Source: Paenibacillus phyllosphaerae | GTDB lineage: Bacteria; Bacillota; Bacilli; Paenibacillales; Paenibacillaceae | Assembly: GCF_014192105.1 (NCBI RefSeq) | Contig: NZ_JACHXK010000004.1 | Coordinates: forward strand, 248,001-312,000 | Reading direction: 5' to 3' | DNA: 64,000 nucleotides | In this document: piece by piece, positions 24,859-33,309 of the stretch | Numbering within the stretch: the first letter of the stretch is position 1 | Layout: each line of letters starts with the position of its first letter | The notes under the pieces: generated by a model | What the model was told of the DNA's origin: nothing | Seen by the model: the letters and a program-made list of their open reading frames with translations, nothing else | Databases searched by the model: none | Position numbers and translations under genes: made by a program

Positions 24859-25143
24859 TTAGTCCGCTGGTTCTTCTTCTGGTTCCGCCTCGGCCTCTTC
24901 TTCTTCTTCGGCAGCTTCTTCATCAGCCGCCTCTTCCTCGTCAGCGTCGGATGCCTCTTCGGCTTCCTCCTCTGTAACCGCTTCCAAATCCGCGGCGATT
25001 TCTTCGGCTGCCGCTTCAGCTTCTTGCGCCGCTTCTTCTGCGACCTCTTCTTGTTCCACTGATTCTTCTTCTGTTGCTTCTACAGCGACCTCTTCTTCTA
25101 CTTCTTCGGACGCCGATACAACGACTTCTTCGTTCTCGCTCAT
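24859..25143 (-). CDS. extremely acidic Glu/Ala-rich small protein
   Basis: 94 residues from an ATG preceded by GGGAGGG at normal spacing, with a terminator downstream. By hand count about 42 residues are Glu and 5 Asp, so roughly half the protein is acidic; there is no Lys, Arg, His, Phe, Tyr or Trp. The rest is mostly Ala and Val. It should be a disordered or helical polyanion at neutral pH. I recognise no family. It might bind cations or basic proteins, but that is speculation. The opposite strand is also open in part, which is a by-product of the GAA/GAG-rich codons. Confidence 0.65.
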   Translation of the reverse strand: MSENEEVVVSASEEVEEEVAVEATEEESVEQEEVAEEAAQEAEAAAEEIAADLEAVTEEEAEEASDADEEEAADEEAAEEEEEAEAEPEEEPAD

Positions 25144-25333
25144 AGCATATCCCTCCCGATATCCGCCTAGCTCCCTAAGCGTAAGTTAAGTATAACACCG
25201 CTTACATGCAGTTTTTGTAAAATCCTGACGGTACCACTATTAAAATTTGATGACAAAAAGATGTACAAGTTGTTACAAAATCACAATGCACGATCATGCT
25301 GACAGCACCCGACCTTCAGAGGGGTGCGTACGT

Positions 25334-26125
25334 TCAGACTTTCAACAAACGTTCGGAGACGAGCCTCAGCATCTCATCCAGCTCATTCCCCTCCACCTCG
25401 ACAAGCCGCGCGCCAAGGGTCGGAAGTCGCCAACCGATCAGGAGTTCCTCATCAATCGGGCACAGCTTCCGGTATTCATCCAGATACGTTTGATGAAACA
25501 GCAATCGTGCCTGCCGGTTCACCGACTCCGTGACGCCCGGCGGTTCCGCGTGCGAAGTAAGCAGCATGGAGGTACGCGCAAGATCGGCATGCCGATCGCC
25601 AATAAGCGCATTCGCCCAGTCGATGACGACAGGTCCGTCCGTGGTGATAAGGATATTATCCGGATGCAGATCGTAGTGGCACAAATACCGCGCATCTTCC
25701 AGCGTATCCAGTTGATCGATAACCGCTTGGTTCTGCTGTTCCGACAGATGCGGCGTATACCGAATCCGTCCTGCCAGCTGCTGCTTCAAGTTCGGCTGAT
25801 GGGCAGTCTCCGCTTGATGGAGACCGGCATGCACCTGAGCCATGATGCGCGCGCAAAACAAAACTTCTTCAGCGCTCGATGCTTGCATCAGTTGCTGCAG
25901 CAACGTATGGCCGTTCACGCGTTCCATCACGATGCCTGCCCGGTCTTCATGTTCGATGATCCGGCTCATCTTCGGCGTGCGTACGCCCAGCGCCATTACC
26001 GCTTCAATGTTCCTGGCTTCTTCCTCCGCATGATGGCGAACGTGGAACAGCTTGACCACTTCATGCCTTCCCCATGCGTAGACGTCCGCCGTTCTTCCTC
26101 TGCCCACAAGTTCACCGATGGTCAC
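25334..26125 (-). CDS. phosphotransferase-family (APH) protein
   Basis: 263 residues of the aminoglycoside phosphotransferase-like kinase fold. A glycine-rich start (LVGRGRTADVY), an invariant-Lys segment (HEVVKLFH), the catalytic loop HYDLHPDNI and the metal-binding VIDWANA are present. Such enzymes phosphorylate hydroxyls on antibiotics or on small metabolites, and most chromosomal members are not resistance genes. The start is a GTG eight bases after GAGGAGG. No operon partner. Confidence 0.87.
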   Translation of the reverse strand: MTIGELVGRGRTADVYAWGRHEVVKLFHVRHHAEEEARNIEAVMALGVRTPKMSRIIEHEDRAGIVMERVNGHTLLQQLMQASSAEEVLFCARIMAQVHAGLHQAETAHQPNLKQQLAGRIRYTPHLSEQQNQAVIDQLDTLEDARYLCHYDLHPDNILITTDGPVVIDWANALIGDRHADLARTSMLLTSHAEPPGVTESVNRQARLLFHQTYLDEYRKLCPIDEELLIGWRLPTLGARLVEVEGNELDEMLRLVSERLLKV

Positions 26126-26216
26126 AGGTTATTCCTCCTCTTCGTTCTCCCGTGTAGTTCACTTACGATGGATTCATTCTACCATGCTGCACCAGCACCA
26201 TCCATTTGTTTCCACA

Positions 26217-26259
26217 GCAAAGCGAGCAGCACCCAGCTCATGCCAGGTACTGCTCGCTT
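26217..26259 (-). terminator. probable terminator of the beta-galactosidase/transporter operon
   Basis: AGCGAGCAG (26221-26229) pairs with CTGCTCGCT (26250-26258), but the T run on the minus strand is short. It lies just after the solute-binding protein gene. Confidence 0.55.
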
Positions 26260-26272
26260 GTATGTTCGTCTA

Positions 26273-27886
26273 TTACTCGCCCATTTGCGCTTTGTACGCG
26301 TCCATTTGCTTTTGCAGCTCCGCGAGTACTTTATCGTAGCCTGCTGTTTTCAGCTTGTTGCGGAATTCTTCGACCGCTTTGGCTGGGTCGCCTGCTTTAC
26401 CGAACGTGATTGCCGGGCCAAGTTCGCCCGCAACCTGCGACACGGCTGTAAGCTCTGCTTCTACAGGCGTTTTATCGAAGACAAATTGGCCGTAGACGTA
26501 AGGCTTTTTGATTTTGTCATACTCGGCATAGTACGTTTCTTCGATTTGATCCCATGTCGTTTCGCTTGGAATCTCGAATTTGTCTACGCGGCCGCCCCAG
26601 AAGTCGGAGTAGAAGTTGTCGTCCGCCTCGTTATAGCCTGCCGGACGTGCACGCTTGCCATCCTTGATTTCGTACTGAACGCCTTCGAGACCGTAGTTAA
26701 GCAGATGGTACACTTCTTCGTTGTTGCGGATCAGGTCGTACGCCATGAGCGCGCGCTCCGGATTTTTGCTGTGTGCGCCTACCGATGTACCGCCATGCGT
26801 GATCGACAGCTCCATCAGGTTCGTGCCGCGAGTACGGGCGAACGGGAACATTTGCAGGTCGGAGCCTGGTTGTTCTCTATCCATTTCGACGCGCAGACCG
26901 GAGAATGTTTGGGTATGGTGCTGATCCATACCGGACAGCCCCGCCTTCAGCGCTACGCGGTTGTCGTTCTTGTTGTTAAGCGCATCTTCGCGCCAGAAGC
27001 CTTTGTCGCCCCACTCTTTCATCATCGTTGCATAGTTCAGGAATGTGTCTTCGAAGATCGGGCTTGTAACCGTGTATTTCTCGTCGAACGACTTAGCTGC
27101 GAAGACCGGCAGGAAGCCTGTCGAGATCGGAAGCTCCAGGTTGTCGGTATTCGATTGCACATAGCCGCCCCATGTTTGAGCGCCGGAAGCCGCATCCCAA
27201 GGAATAACGCCTTCTTTGTTATCCTTCACGTATTGCAGGTATTGACCGATTTCTTCCCAGTTCTTGATCGGTTCGGTCAGACCCGCTTCCTTCGCCCAGT
27301 CGCCGCGGTAGAAGAAGCCGTGGTTAACCCATTGCGTGTAATCGTTCTCTGGAATGAGGACGATCTTGCCGTTGTATTTGCTTTGCGCCCAATCTTCTTC
27401 CGGAATGGATTTGAACGTTTCCGGCGCATATTTCGGCAGCAGCTCGTCGAGATTCATGAAAGCGCCGCGCTGCGCGTTGCCCCATGTATCCAGCCAGTCG
27501 GTACCGATCGTAATCAGATCGATCGCCTCGCCGGATGCGAGCAGCAGGTTATATTTGGTTTGCCAGTCGGCCCATTCCACCCATTTCCATTCCAGCTCGG
27601 CATTGATTTTCTCTTTCATGATAACGTTGACTTTCTCCATGACTTTCTCGAACTGGCCGTTCTTCGGCTTGTCGCCAAGTACCACGTAGCTGATCTTGAC
27701 GAACTTGGACGTGTCGACGCCATTGCCTTCATCCGTCCCTGTCGTAGTGCCGCCGTCGTTCGTCTTCGTGCCCGTATTTGTACTAGCGCTTCCATTGTTG
27801 CCATTGTTGTTGCCGGAACACGCAGTCAGACCGAAGAGCATCGTCGTTGCCATCAACAATGCGGTGACTTTTTTGAACTTGGACAT
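26273..27886 (-). CDS. extracellular sugar-binding lipoprotein of an ABC importer
   Basis: 537 residues. The signal peptide ends in a lipobox (LFGLTAC) followed by a long Asn/Gly/Thr linker, then a family 1-type solute-binding domain of the large LplA/YtcQ kind (length 500-550 is usual for it). It is the last gene of the operon that starts with the GH35 beta-galactosidase and includes two permeases, so it should capture the oligosaccharide whose product is cleaved inside. No ATPase gene is present, as is normal: the MsmX-type ATPase is shared and encoded elsewhere. GGGGAGG precedes the ATG. Confidence 0.92.
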   Translation of the reverse strand: MSKFKKVTALLMATTMLFGLTACSGNNNGNNGSASTNTGTKTNDGGTTTGTDEGNGVDTSKFVKISYVVLGDKPKNGQFEKVMEKVNVIMKEKINAELEWKWVEWADWQTKYNLLLASGEAIDLITIGTDWLDTWGNAQRGAFMNLDELLPKYAPETFKSIPEEDWAQSKYNGKIVLIPENDYTQWVNHGFFYRGDWAKEAGLTEPIKNWEEIGQYLQYVKDNKEGVIPWDAASGAQTWGGYVQSNTDNLELPISTGFLPVFAAKSFDEKYTVTSPIFEDTFLNYATMMKEWGDKGFWREDALNNKNDNRVALKAGLSGMDQHHTQTFSGLRVEMDREQPGSDLQMFPFARTRGTNLMELSITHGGTSVGAHSKNPERALMAYDLIRNNEEVYHLLNYGLEGVQYEIKDGKRARPAGYNEADDNFYSDFWGGRVDKFEIPSETTWDQIEETYYAEYDKIKKPYVYGQFVFDKTPVEAELTAVSQVAGELGPAITFGKAGDPAKAVEEFRNKLKTAGYDKVLAELQKQMDAYKAQMGE

Positions 27887-27959
27887 GTGTACTGCCTCCC
27901 CTGTTTTCGTATCTCATTAGTGTTGCTATGTGAAGAGCCTCATTGAGGCTCTCTGCACA

Positions 27960-28874
27960 TCAGCCCTTAACAGCGCCTACCGTAATACCTTTGATAAAAT
28001 AGCGCTGGACGAACGGATAGAACAAAATGACAGGACCTGTCGCGACAATGGCGGTAGCCATCTTCATCGATTCCAACGGCACATCCCGCAGCGCGACATT
28101 GGATGAAGCGGCCGAGTTGCGGACATAATCCGCGCTCGTAATAACGTTGTACAAGAACAACTGCAGCGGACGGTATTTCATATCCGCCGACAGGAACAGC
28201 ATGGAGTTATACCATTCATTCCAATAGCCAAGGGCAATGAACAATCCGATCGTGGCAAGTGCCGGCGTCGTCATCGGCAGAATCAGCCGTATGAAAATGG
28301 TAAAGTCGCCTGCGCCGTCGATCTTCGCCGATTCCGTAATGGCATGCGGAATGGAGCGGACGAAGCTTTTCATCATAATAATGAGGAACGGACTGAGCAA
28401 CCCCGGCAGCAAGACGGCAAGGTAATTGTCCTTCAGGCTCAGATATTGCGTGATGAGCAGGTAGAACGGGACAAGTCCGCCGGAGAACAGCGTCGTGAAG
28501 TAGATAAAGAACGAGATTTTGTTCCGGTATTCAAAGTCCGGACGCTGCAGCGCATAGCCGGTCATCGCGACGATGAACAGGCCGAGCGCCGTGCCGACAA
28601 GCGTGATCAGAATCGTGACGACGTAAGAGCCGATAATGAGCTGCGGATTCTCGAATACGATCTCGTACGCGAATGTACTGAATTCGCGAGGCCAGAAGTT
28701 GAAACCGAACTTCTTGATCGCATTCTCGCTCGTAAAGGAGGTGCCGAGCACCAGCAAGAATGGGAGCAGACAGCAGATCGAGAATATTGAAATGAAGATC
28801 GTTCCGATCCATCTGACCGCAATCCCGCTTGCATCCGTCCGGATACTGCCTGAATGCGTATTTGTTTCGTCCAT
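27960..28874 (-). CDS. sugar ABC transporter permease, LplC/YtcP type
   Basis: 304 residues with six membrane helices. The ATPase-contact loop reads ESAKIDGAGDFTIFIRLILP, the EAA motif. The ATG at 28874 follows AGGAGG at eight bases; a GTG three codons upstream is less likely. It pairs with the next upstream permease, whose stop codon lies within its ribosome binding site. Confidence 0.93.
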   Translation of the reverse strand: MDETNTHSGSIRTDASGIAVRWIGTIFISIFSICCLLPFLLVLGTSFTSENAIKKFGFNFWPREFSTFAYEIVFENPQLIIGSYVVTILITLVGTALGLFIVAMTGYALQRPDFEYRNKISFFIYFTTLFSGGLVPFYLLITQYLSLKDNYLAVLLPGLLSPFLIIMMKSFVRSIPHAITESAKIDGAGDFTIFIRLILPMTTPALATIGLFIALGYWNEWYNSMLFLSADMKYRPLQLFLYNVITSADYVRNSAASSNVALRDVPLESMKMATAIVATGPVILFYPFVQRYFIKGITVGAVKG

Positions 28875-28886
28875 CGCTTGCACCTC

Positions 28887-29855
28887 CTAGAAGAGAGAAT
28901 TTTCTGGGGACGTCTTGCGTACGAGCCAGTTCGCCGTAATGACCACGATGAAGCCGAATACGGACTGATACAGGCTGACCGCGCTGCCCATGGAGAAGTT
29001 GAAGTTCGTCATCAGCGAGCGGAATACGTACGTCTCGATAATATCCGTGCTGGCATAGAGTGCCGTATTGTTCGCGCCTACCAAGTTGAAGAACAATCCG
29101 AAGTTGCCTTTCAGAATGCCGCCGAGCGAGAAGAGCAGCAAGATGATGAACGTTGGCTTCAGCCAAGGCAGAATAATGTAGCGAATGCGTTGGAACGCAT
29201 TGGCGCCGTCGATCTCCGCCGCTTCCACGATCTCGTTATCGAGACCCATGATCGCCGCAAAATAGACGATGGAGCCGTAACCGGTCGATTGCCAGAGGAA
29301 CGTCAGAATGATAATGAACGGCCATAGCACCGGGTTCGAATAGGTCTTGAGCGGATCGTAGCCCAGCGATTCGAGAATCGAGTTCAGCAGGCCGTAATCG
29401 TAGCTCAGCACGTTGTAGGCGATTAGGCCGATCAGAACGGCCGAGATAAAATGCGGCAGGAACATGAGCGTCTGCGACACTTTTTTGAACCATTTGACCC
29501 GAAGCTCGTTCAGGAAGATCGCTACGACAATCTGCAAGATATTGCCGAGCAGGATGAACGCGATGTTGTAAGCGACGGTGTTGAACGTCAGGCGCCACAA
29601 GTCGCCGGTCTGCACAAGAAATTGAAAGTTCTTCAGTCCGACGAAATCACTCTTGAATATCCCGTCCGAGTAGTTGTAATTGATAAAGGCCAAGTACAAG
29701 CCCGGCATCGGGAGATAGGCGAATACGATAAAAAAGAGAATGGCAGGTATGCACATAATCAGCAGCGTTTTGTTGTTCCAGAACCGCTTCAGCTTGTTTC
29801 TCGTCGGCTTCGCGGTGCTGATCGCTGCTGTTTGGCTTTTGACAGCAGTTGCCAT
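28887..29855 (-). CDS. sugar ABC transporter permease, LplB/YteP type
   Basis: 322 residues with six membrane helices and the EAA loop EAAEIDGANAFQRIRYIILP. This is the first membrane subunit of the importer and follows the GH35 gene by 23 bases. GGAGGG precedes the ATG. Confidence 0.93.
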   Translation of the reverse strand: MATAVKSQTAAISTAKPTRNKLKRFWNNKTLLIMCIPAILFFIVFAYLPMPGLYLAFINYNYSDGIFKSDFVGLKNFQFLVQTGDLWRLTFNTVAYNIAFILLGNILQIVVAIFLNELRVKWFKKVSQTLMFLPHFISAVLIGLIAYNVLSYDYGLLNSILESLGYDPLKTYSNPVLWPFIIILTFLWQSTGYGSIVYFAAIMGLDNEIVEAAEIDGANAFQRIRYIILPWLKPTFIILLLFSLGGILKGNFGLFFNLVGANNTALYASTDIIETYVFRSLMTNFNFSMGSAVSLYQSVFGFIVVITANWLVRKTSPENSLF

Positions 29856-29878
29856 CGAACTCCCTCCTTCACATGTTG

Positions 29879-32689
29879 TTATACCGATCGGAACGTCAGG
29901 CTGCTCAGTACGCCCGGAGTCTGCGGATCAATCGCCTCCAGCATGATGGACAGACGGCTGGCCTCCTGGTTGAACCAAGGTCCCGGCAGGTAGAAGGAGC
30001 ACGGATCTCCTCCCGTCATCACCGGTCTTGCCAAGCCGCCGGGCAGCCATAGTCTTCCGACGATCGTATCATCGAAGAATACCGTCAGCTTCAGATGCTC
30101 GCCCGCAACATGCACGCGCCATCCGTTCTTCGAATCCGAATTGATCGCGGTTCCATACAGCCATGCCACATCGCCGCTTCCAAGCTGCAGCGGGAACGCG
30201 GCCTTCTCAGCTGAAGATTCCGCTTGTGCCGCGTGTGCAAGCAGCCCCTCTTCCTCCGCTGCGGTAATTCTCCAGTTCCCCGCTTCCACCGTTTCGTAGA
30301 CGAAGACGCGTCCTGCCGAACGGCCAAGCGGTCGTTCCAATACGACCGTCAGCTGCGTCTGCACGCCAGGCTGCACCAGGTTCGTAATGTCCAGGAATGG
30401 ATCGAATTCGTTGATCGAACCGGCGAGGCGGCCATCCACGAATAACTGGCCGGTTGCTTCCACGCCGTCGAACTGAACGATGAAGCTGCTAGCTTCCGAT
30501 GAAGGTACGTAGGAACGTCTGAGCACCTCATGCGCCGGATTAGCCGGCGAGAGCCATCCTCCGAAGCTGACGATTGCCCAATCTTTGTCGTCGAGCTGGC
30601 CGACATCGGCTTCGCTCATCCCGCTTTCGTCCTGCCGCTTGAAGCGCCAATTAGACGTAAGATTCACCTTCGACAAAACGGCGGATAGGCCTTGTATCCC
30701 CTTCAGGGCATGAAGCTTGAGGCCAGGTAATCTCGAATCATCGAAATTCGTATGCCCCCAAATCTCGACTCGCGCGGTAAGCGCTGACAAAGAACGCGGT
30801 GCGTCAAATGCCACATAGCGACTGCTGCCGCCAGGCGTTACCGTTCCGGCATATTCCCCGTCCGCGTAGAGCGATACGACATCGCTTCCACTGTGCACGA
30901 GCAATCCTTCCGCCGGTTTCGCCAGGCTTGGGACTACGCCTTCATACCAGGCATAACCGCGATAAATTCCGTTGCGCTCCAGAAAATCCGCACGTTCGGT
31001 CCGGATCGCCTCACCGGACTCCGTTCCTTCGCTCATAGATGCGGCCCCGTCTCCGACAGCTATCCTCCAATCAGTGTCTGCTTCGGACTCCAGGCTGATC
31101 AACGCTTCCGGGATCGACGAGTAAATGGAACCGGTTTCATCAATGCCTGTTGAGTAAAGCGCTTTCCCAAGTGTGGTTCCGACCAGTATGATTCGGCGGC
31201 CATCCTGCAGCATAATCGTCGCGCTGCTGTCCTTCTCCTCTGTTGGCGACAGTGTGATTCGAATCCGATTCTGATCCCGATTGGCTTGTGCGGAGTCGGT
31301 ATCGATCGCCGCGACCTCATTGATGTCCAGTTCAATCTCGAACGAAGTTGCGCTATGGAATGCGAGCACCGCACCGGACTCGTTCGCCAAGGCGTCATAT
31401 AGTTCTGCTCCGGCTTGAACAAGCTCGCCTTTCATGCCCCACAATGTAAGCGGGATTGCCGTCGGCACGATGATTGAACGGCCACCAGGCAGGTTAACCT
31501 CGAGCTGCTTCGATTCCGATTCAGGAGCATCGTGAGCCAGCGTAACCGATTGCGCATCGTCGCTGCCATTCGTCAGGAAGATCAGTTTACCGCCGCCTTG
31601 AAGCGCTAGCAGATGGGGTCCATACACCCACTTGCTGTCTTGCGCCGCCTGTAACGACCAAGTGTCATCCGTGACGGGAGCCGCTTCCGCGATCGCTCGC
31701 CCATACGTATCGATAATCCGGCTAAGCAGCCTTCCTTCATACGCTTCCTTCCGGACATGCCCTTCAGGGGAGATCATCCCATGGAAGTCGTAATCGGAAG
31801 TTAGGAATGCCAGAGGCTTACCCCAGTTGTTCGTCGCGTTCGTAAAACCGAAATCCGTGCCCGACACTTGCAGATAAGGACCGAGCAGTTTGGCCCCTGC
31901 CGATAGCAGACGGCGCAGCAGGTAATGCGAACGGTTCGTCTCCGTCACCATCAGCGGATAATCTTGATTCGCCAGCCTGTCGCGGTATTCGCGCACTTTA
32001 TGCTCGAATTCCGGATCGCGGTCATTCGGATAAAAATTACATGTCGGAATGACGCCGTCAGCGAGCCCGGATGCTTCGAATAGTCCGCCTTGACCCGCGC
32101 AAGCGATTAGAGGAATCGTCAGGCTGCCGGCAATCGCCATATCCCGAAGCGCCCCGATATAACCTTCCGGATCATCACACGCGAAGAAATCTAATTCGTT
32201 GTCGAGCTGAACGCAGATGACGGTGCCGCCCGCTCCAACCTCATAGGCTTTGAGAATCGGCAAAATTTGATCGAACCAGCGAGATACATGCGCCAGATAA
32301 GCCGGATCGTTCTGCCGAATCTGAACCTCATCCTTGGCGAACAAATACGCCGGCAGCGCGCCTCCATCCCATTCGGAGCAAATATAAGGGCCAGGCCGCG
32401 CTACGACCCATAAGCCAACTTCCTGCGCCAATTGGAGGAATGCCGCCACATCACGCTGTCCCTTAAAGTCCCAGCTGCCTTCCTCGCGCTCATGGTAGTT
32501 CCAAGGAAAATAGACATCGATGCAGTTGTATCCGCTTTCTTTTACTTGTTCCATTCGCTCTCGCCACAGCTGATGCGGGATCCGGAAGTAGAACAGGGAT
32601 GCGCTCATAAGGAGGACCGGCTCGCCTTGGATGCGAATGGATTGGGCAGATAGATTAATAACTGGTTCTGTGTTAACCGATGTAGACAT
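29879..32689 (-). CDS. GH35-family beta-galactosidase
   Basis: 936 residues. The N-terminal 330 residues form the GH35 barrel: RIPHQLWRERMEQVKESGYN and ARPGPYICSEWDGGALPAYL are strongly typical. The acid/base Glu is in VQLDNELDF and the nucleophile is likely the Glu of VTETNRSHY. Beta-sandwich domains follow, with a jelly-roll (NWRFKRQD...) near the C-terminus. There is no signal peptide, so it acts in the cytoplasm on imported galactosides. It is the first gene of the transporter operon, with a TATAAT box and operator just upstream. GGGGG precedes the ATG. The exact linkage and sugar are unknown. Confidence 0.92.
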   Translation of the reverse strand: MSTSVNTEPVINLSAQSIRIQGEPVLLMSASLFYFRIPHQLWRERMEQVKESGYNCIDVYFPWNYHEREEGSWDFKGQRDVAAFLQLAQEVGLWVVARPGPYICSEWDGGALPAYLFAKDEVQIRQNDPAYLAHVSRWFDQILPILKAYEVGAGGTVICVQLDNELDFFACDDPEGYIGALRDMAIAGSLTIPLIACAGQGGLFEASGLADGVIPTCNFYPNDRDPEFEHKVREYRDRLANQDYPLMVTETNRSHYLLRRLLSAGAKLLGPYLQVSGTDFGFTNATNNWGKPLAFLTSDYDFHGMISPEGHVRKEAYEGRLLSRIIDTYGRAIAEAAPVTDDTWSLQAAQDSKWVYGPHLLALQGGGKLIFLTNGSDDAQSVTLAHDAPESESKQLEVNLPGGRSIIVPTAIPLTLWGMKGELVQAGAELYDALANESGAVLAFHSATSFEIELDINEVAAIDTDSAQANRDQNRIRITLSPTEEKDSSATIMLQDGRRIILVGTTLGKALYSTGIDETGSIYSSIPEALISLESEADTDWRIAVGDGAASMSEGTESGEAIRTERADFLERNGIYRGYAWYEGVVPSLAKPAEGLLVHSGSDVVSLYADGEYAGTVTPGGSSRYVAFDAPRSLSALTARVEIWGHTNFDDSRLPGLKLHALKGIQGLSAVLSKVNLTSNWRFKRQDESGMSEADVGQLDDKDWAIVSFGGWLSPANPAHEVLRRSYVPSSEASSFIVQFDGVEATGQLFVDGRLAGSINEFDPFLDITNLVQPGVQTQLTVVLERPLGRSAGRVFVYETVEAGNWRITAAEEEGLLAHAAQAESSAEKAAFPLQLGSGDVAWLYGTAINSDSKNGWRVHVAGEHLKLTVFFDDTIVGRLWLPGGLARPVMTGGDPCSFYLPGPWFNQEASRLSIMLEAIDPQTPGVLSSLTFRSV

Positions 32690-32737
32690 ACGAGCTACCC
32701 CCTTGGCTATCGTTGTCGATCTGTGTAACCCATTTCA

Positions 32738-32756
32738 TGAAACCCGTTACATTATA
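32738..32756. promoter_or_regulatory. GH35 operon -10 box and overlapping LacI-type operator
   Basis: On the minus strand TATAAT (32756-32751) runs straight into TGTAACGGGTTTCA (32751-32738), a near-palindrome. The same core is found at 33198-33213. A repressor bound here would block RNA polymerase. No strong -35 box is seen. Confidence 0.6.
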
Positions 32757-32821
32757 TGCGAAAATAAGGACATCAATTGCAGTTAGATCATGTAACCGTC
32801 AATGGGATGTCTAGGTGAACA

Positions 32822-33030
32822 TTGGTTTGCGAGTTGGTATGAGGCTCGCAGCATTGTTCAAGATTGAATTTGGTTTGCGAGCTAGTACGATGCTCGCAGC
32901 ATTGGTCAAGATTGAATTTGGTTTGCGAGCTAGTACGAGGCTCGCTCAAGCGTGAATTTGGTTTGCGATTAAGTATGGGTATCGCAGCATTGTTCAATTG
33001 GTTTGCGTATTAGCACGCAGGATCGATGAA
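32822..33030. repeat. degenerate tandem repeat with a conserved hairpin, about 4.5 copies
   Basis: Copies begin with TTGGTTTGCG at 32822, 32870, 32918, 32958 and 32998, giving periods of 48, 48, 40 and 40 bases. Each copy holds a small inverted repeat: GCGAG/CTCGC in the first three, GCGAT/ATCGC in the fourth and GCGT/ACGC in the fifth, so the arms change together. The stretch lies in the 620-base gap between lacI-type and GH35 genes; apart from this and two operator-like sites I see no gene in that gap. Confidence 0.8.
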
Positions 33031-33197
33031 GTAAGTTTGGTCAGTGATGTGGGGTGCAGCATGACTCAGTTAGAGTTGCCTGATACAGAAGGGAAGCGTC
33101 GGTAATCATAAAACCATATCCAAAGCACTTATTGGTAATCGTTGGAAACAAGTTATCATATGACGAACCAAGCTTGTAAGGTGAGCACGAAGATGAA

Positions 33198-33213
33198 ATG
33201 AAACGGGTTTCAT
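33198..33213. promoter_or_regulatory. second LacI-type operator palindrome
   Basis: ATGAAACGGGTTTCAT is a 16-base palindrome except for its two central bases, and shares the core ACGGGTTTCAT with the site at the GH35 promoter. It could bind the neighbouring LacI-family protein or, as a variant cre site, CcpA. Confidence 0.55.
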
Positions 33214-33309
33214 AAATAGCATTCGGGTAATGTAAGGGCTTTCACTTGTGATTCTATACGCTGTATTCCGTGCTGTCAACCTTTTTATTGGGAATATTTG
33301 TCCTCCCCT

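Noticed and set aside
24709-25062. Plus-strand open frame of Phe/Leu-rich protein overlapping the acidic gene
   Set aside because: It is the complement of Glu codons (GAA/GAG to TTC/CTC); the minus strand has the ribosome site and terminator.
25247-27946. A very long open frame (about 900 codons) on the plus strand
   Set aside because: It is antisense to a phosphotransferase gene and a lipoprotein gene that both have clear domains, ribosome sites and normal starts. The translation is rich in Arg, His, Phe and Cys with no domain, as expected from the complement of biased codons.
32788-32997. 69-codon open frame with repeated SSQTKFNLEQCC units
   Set aside because: It follows from the 48-bp tandem repeat. 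The 40-bp spacing of later copies breaks the frame, and arm co-variation points to a nucleic-acid structure, not a protein.
32822-33030. Possible CRISPR array
   Set aside because: Units are degenerate along their whole length, spacers are not unique and no cas gene is near.
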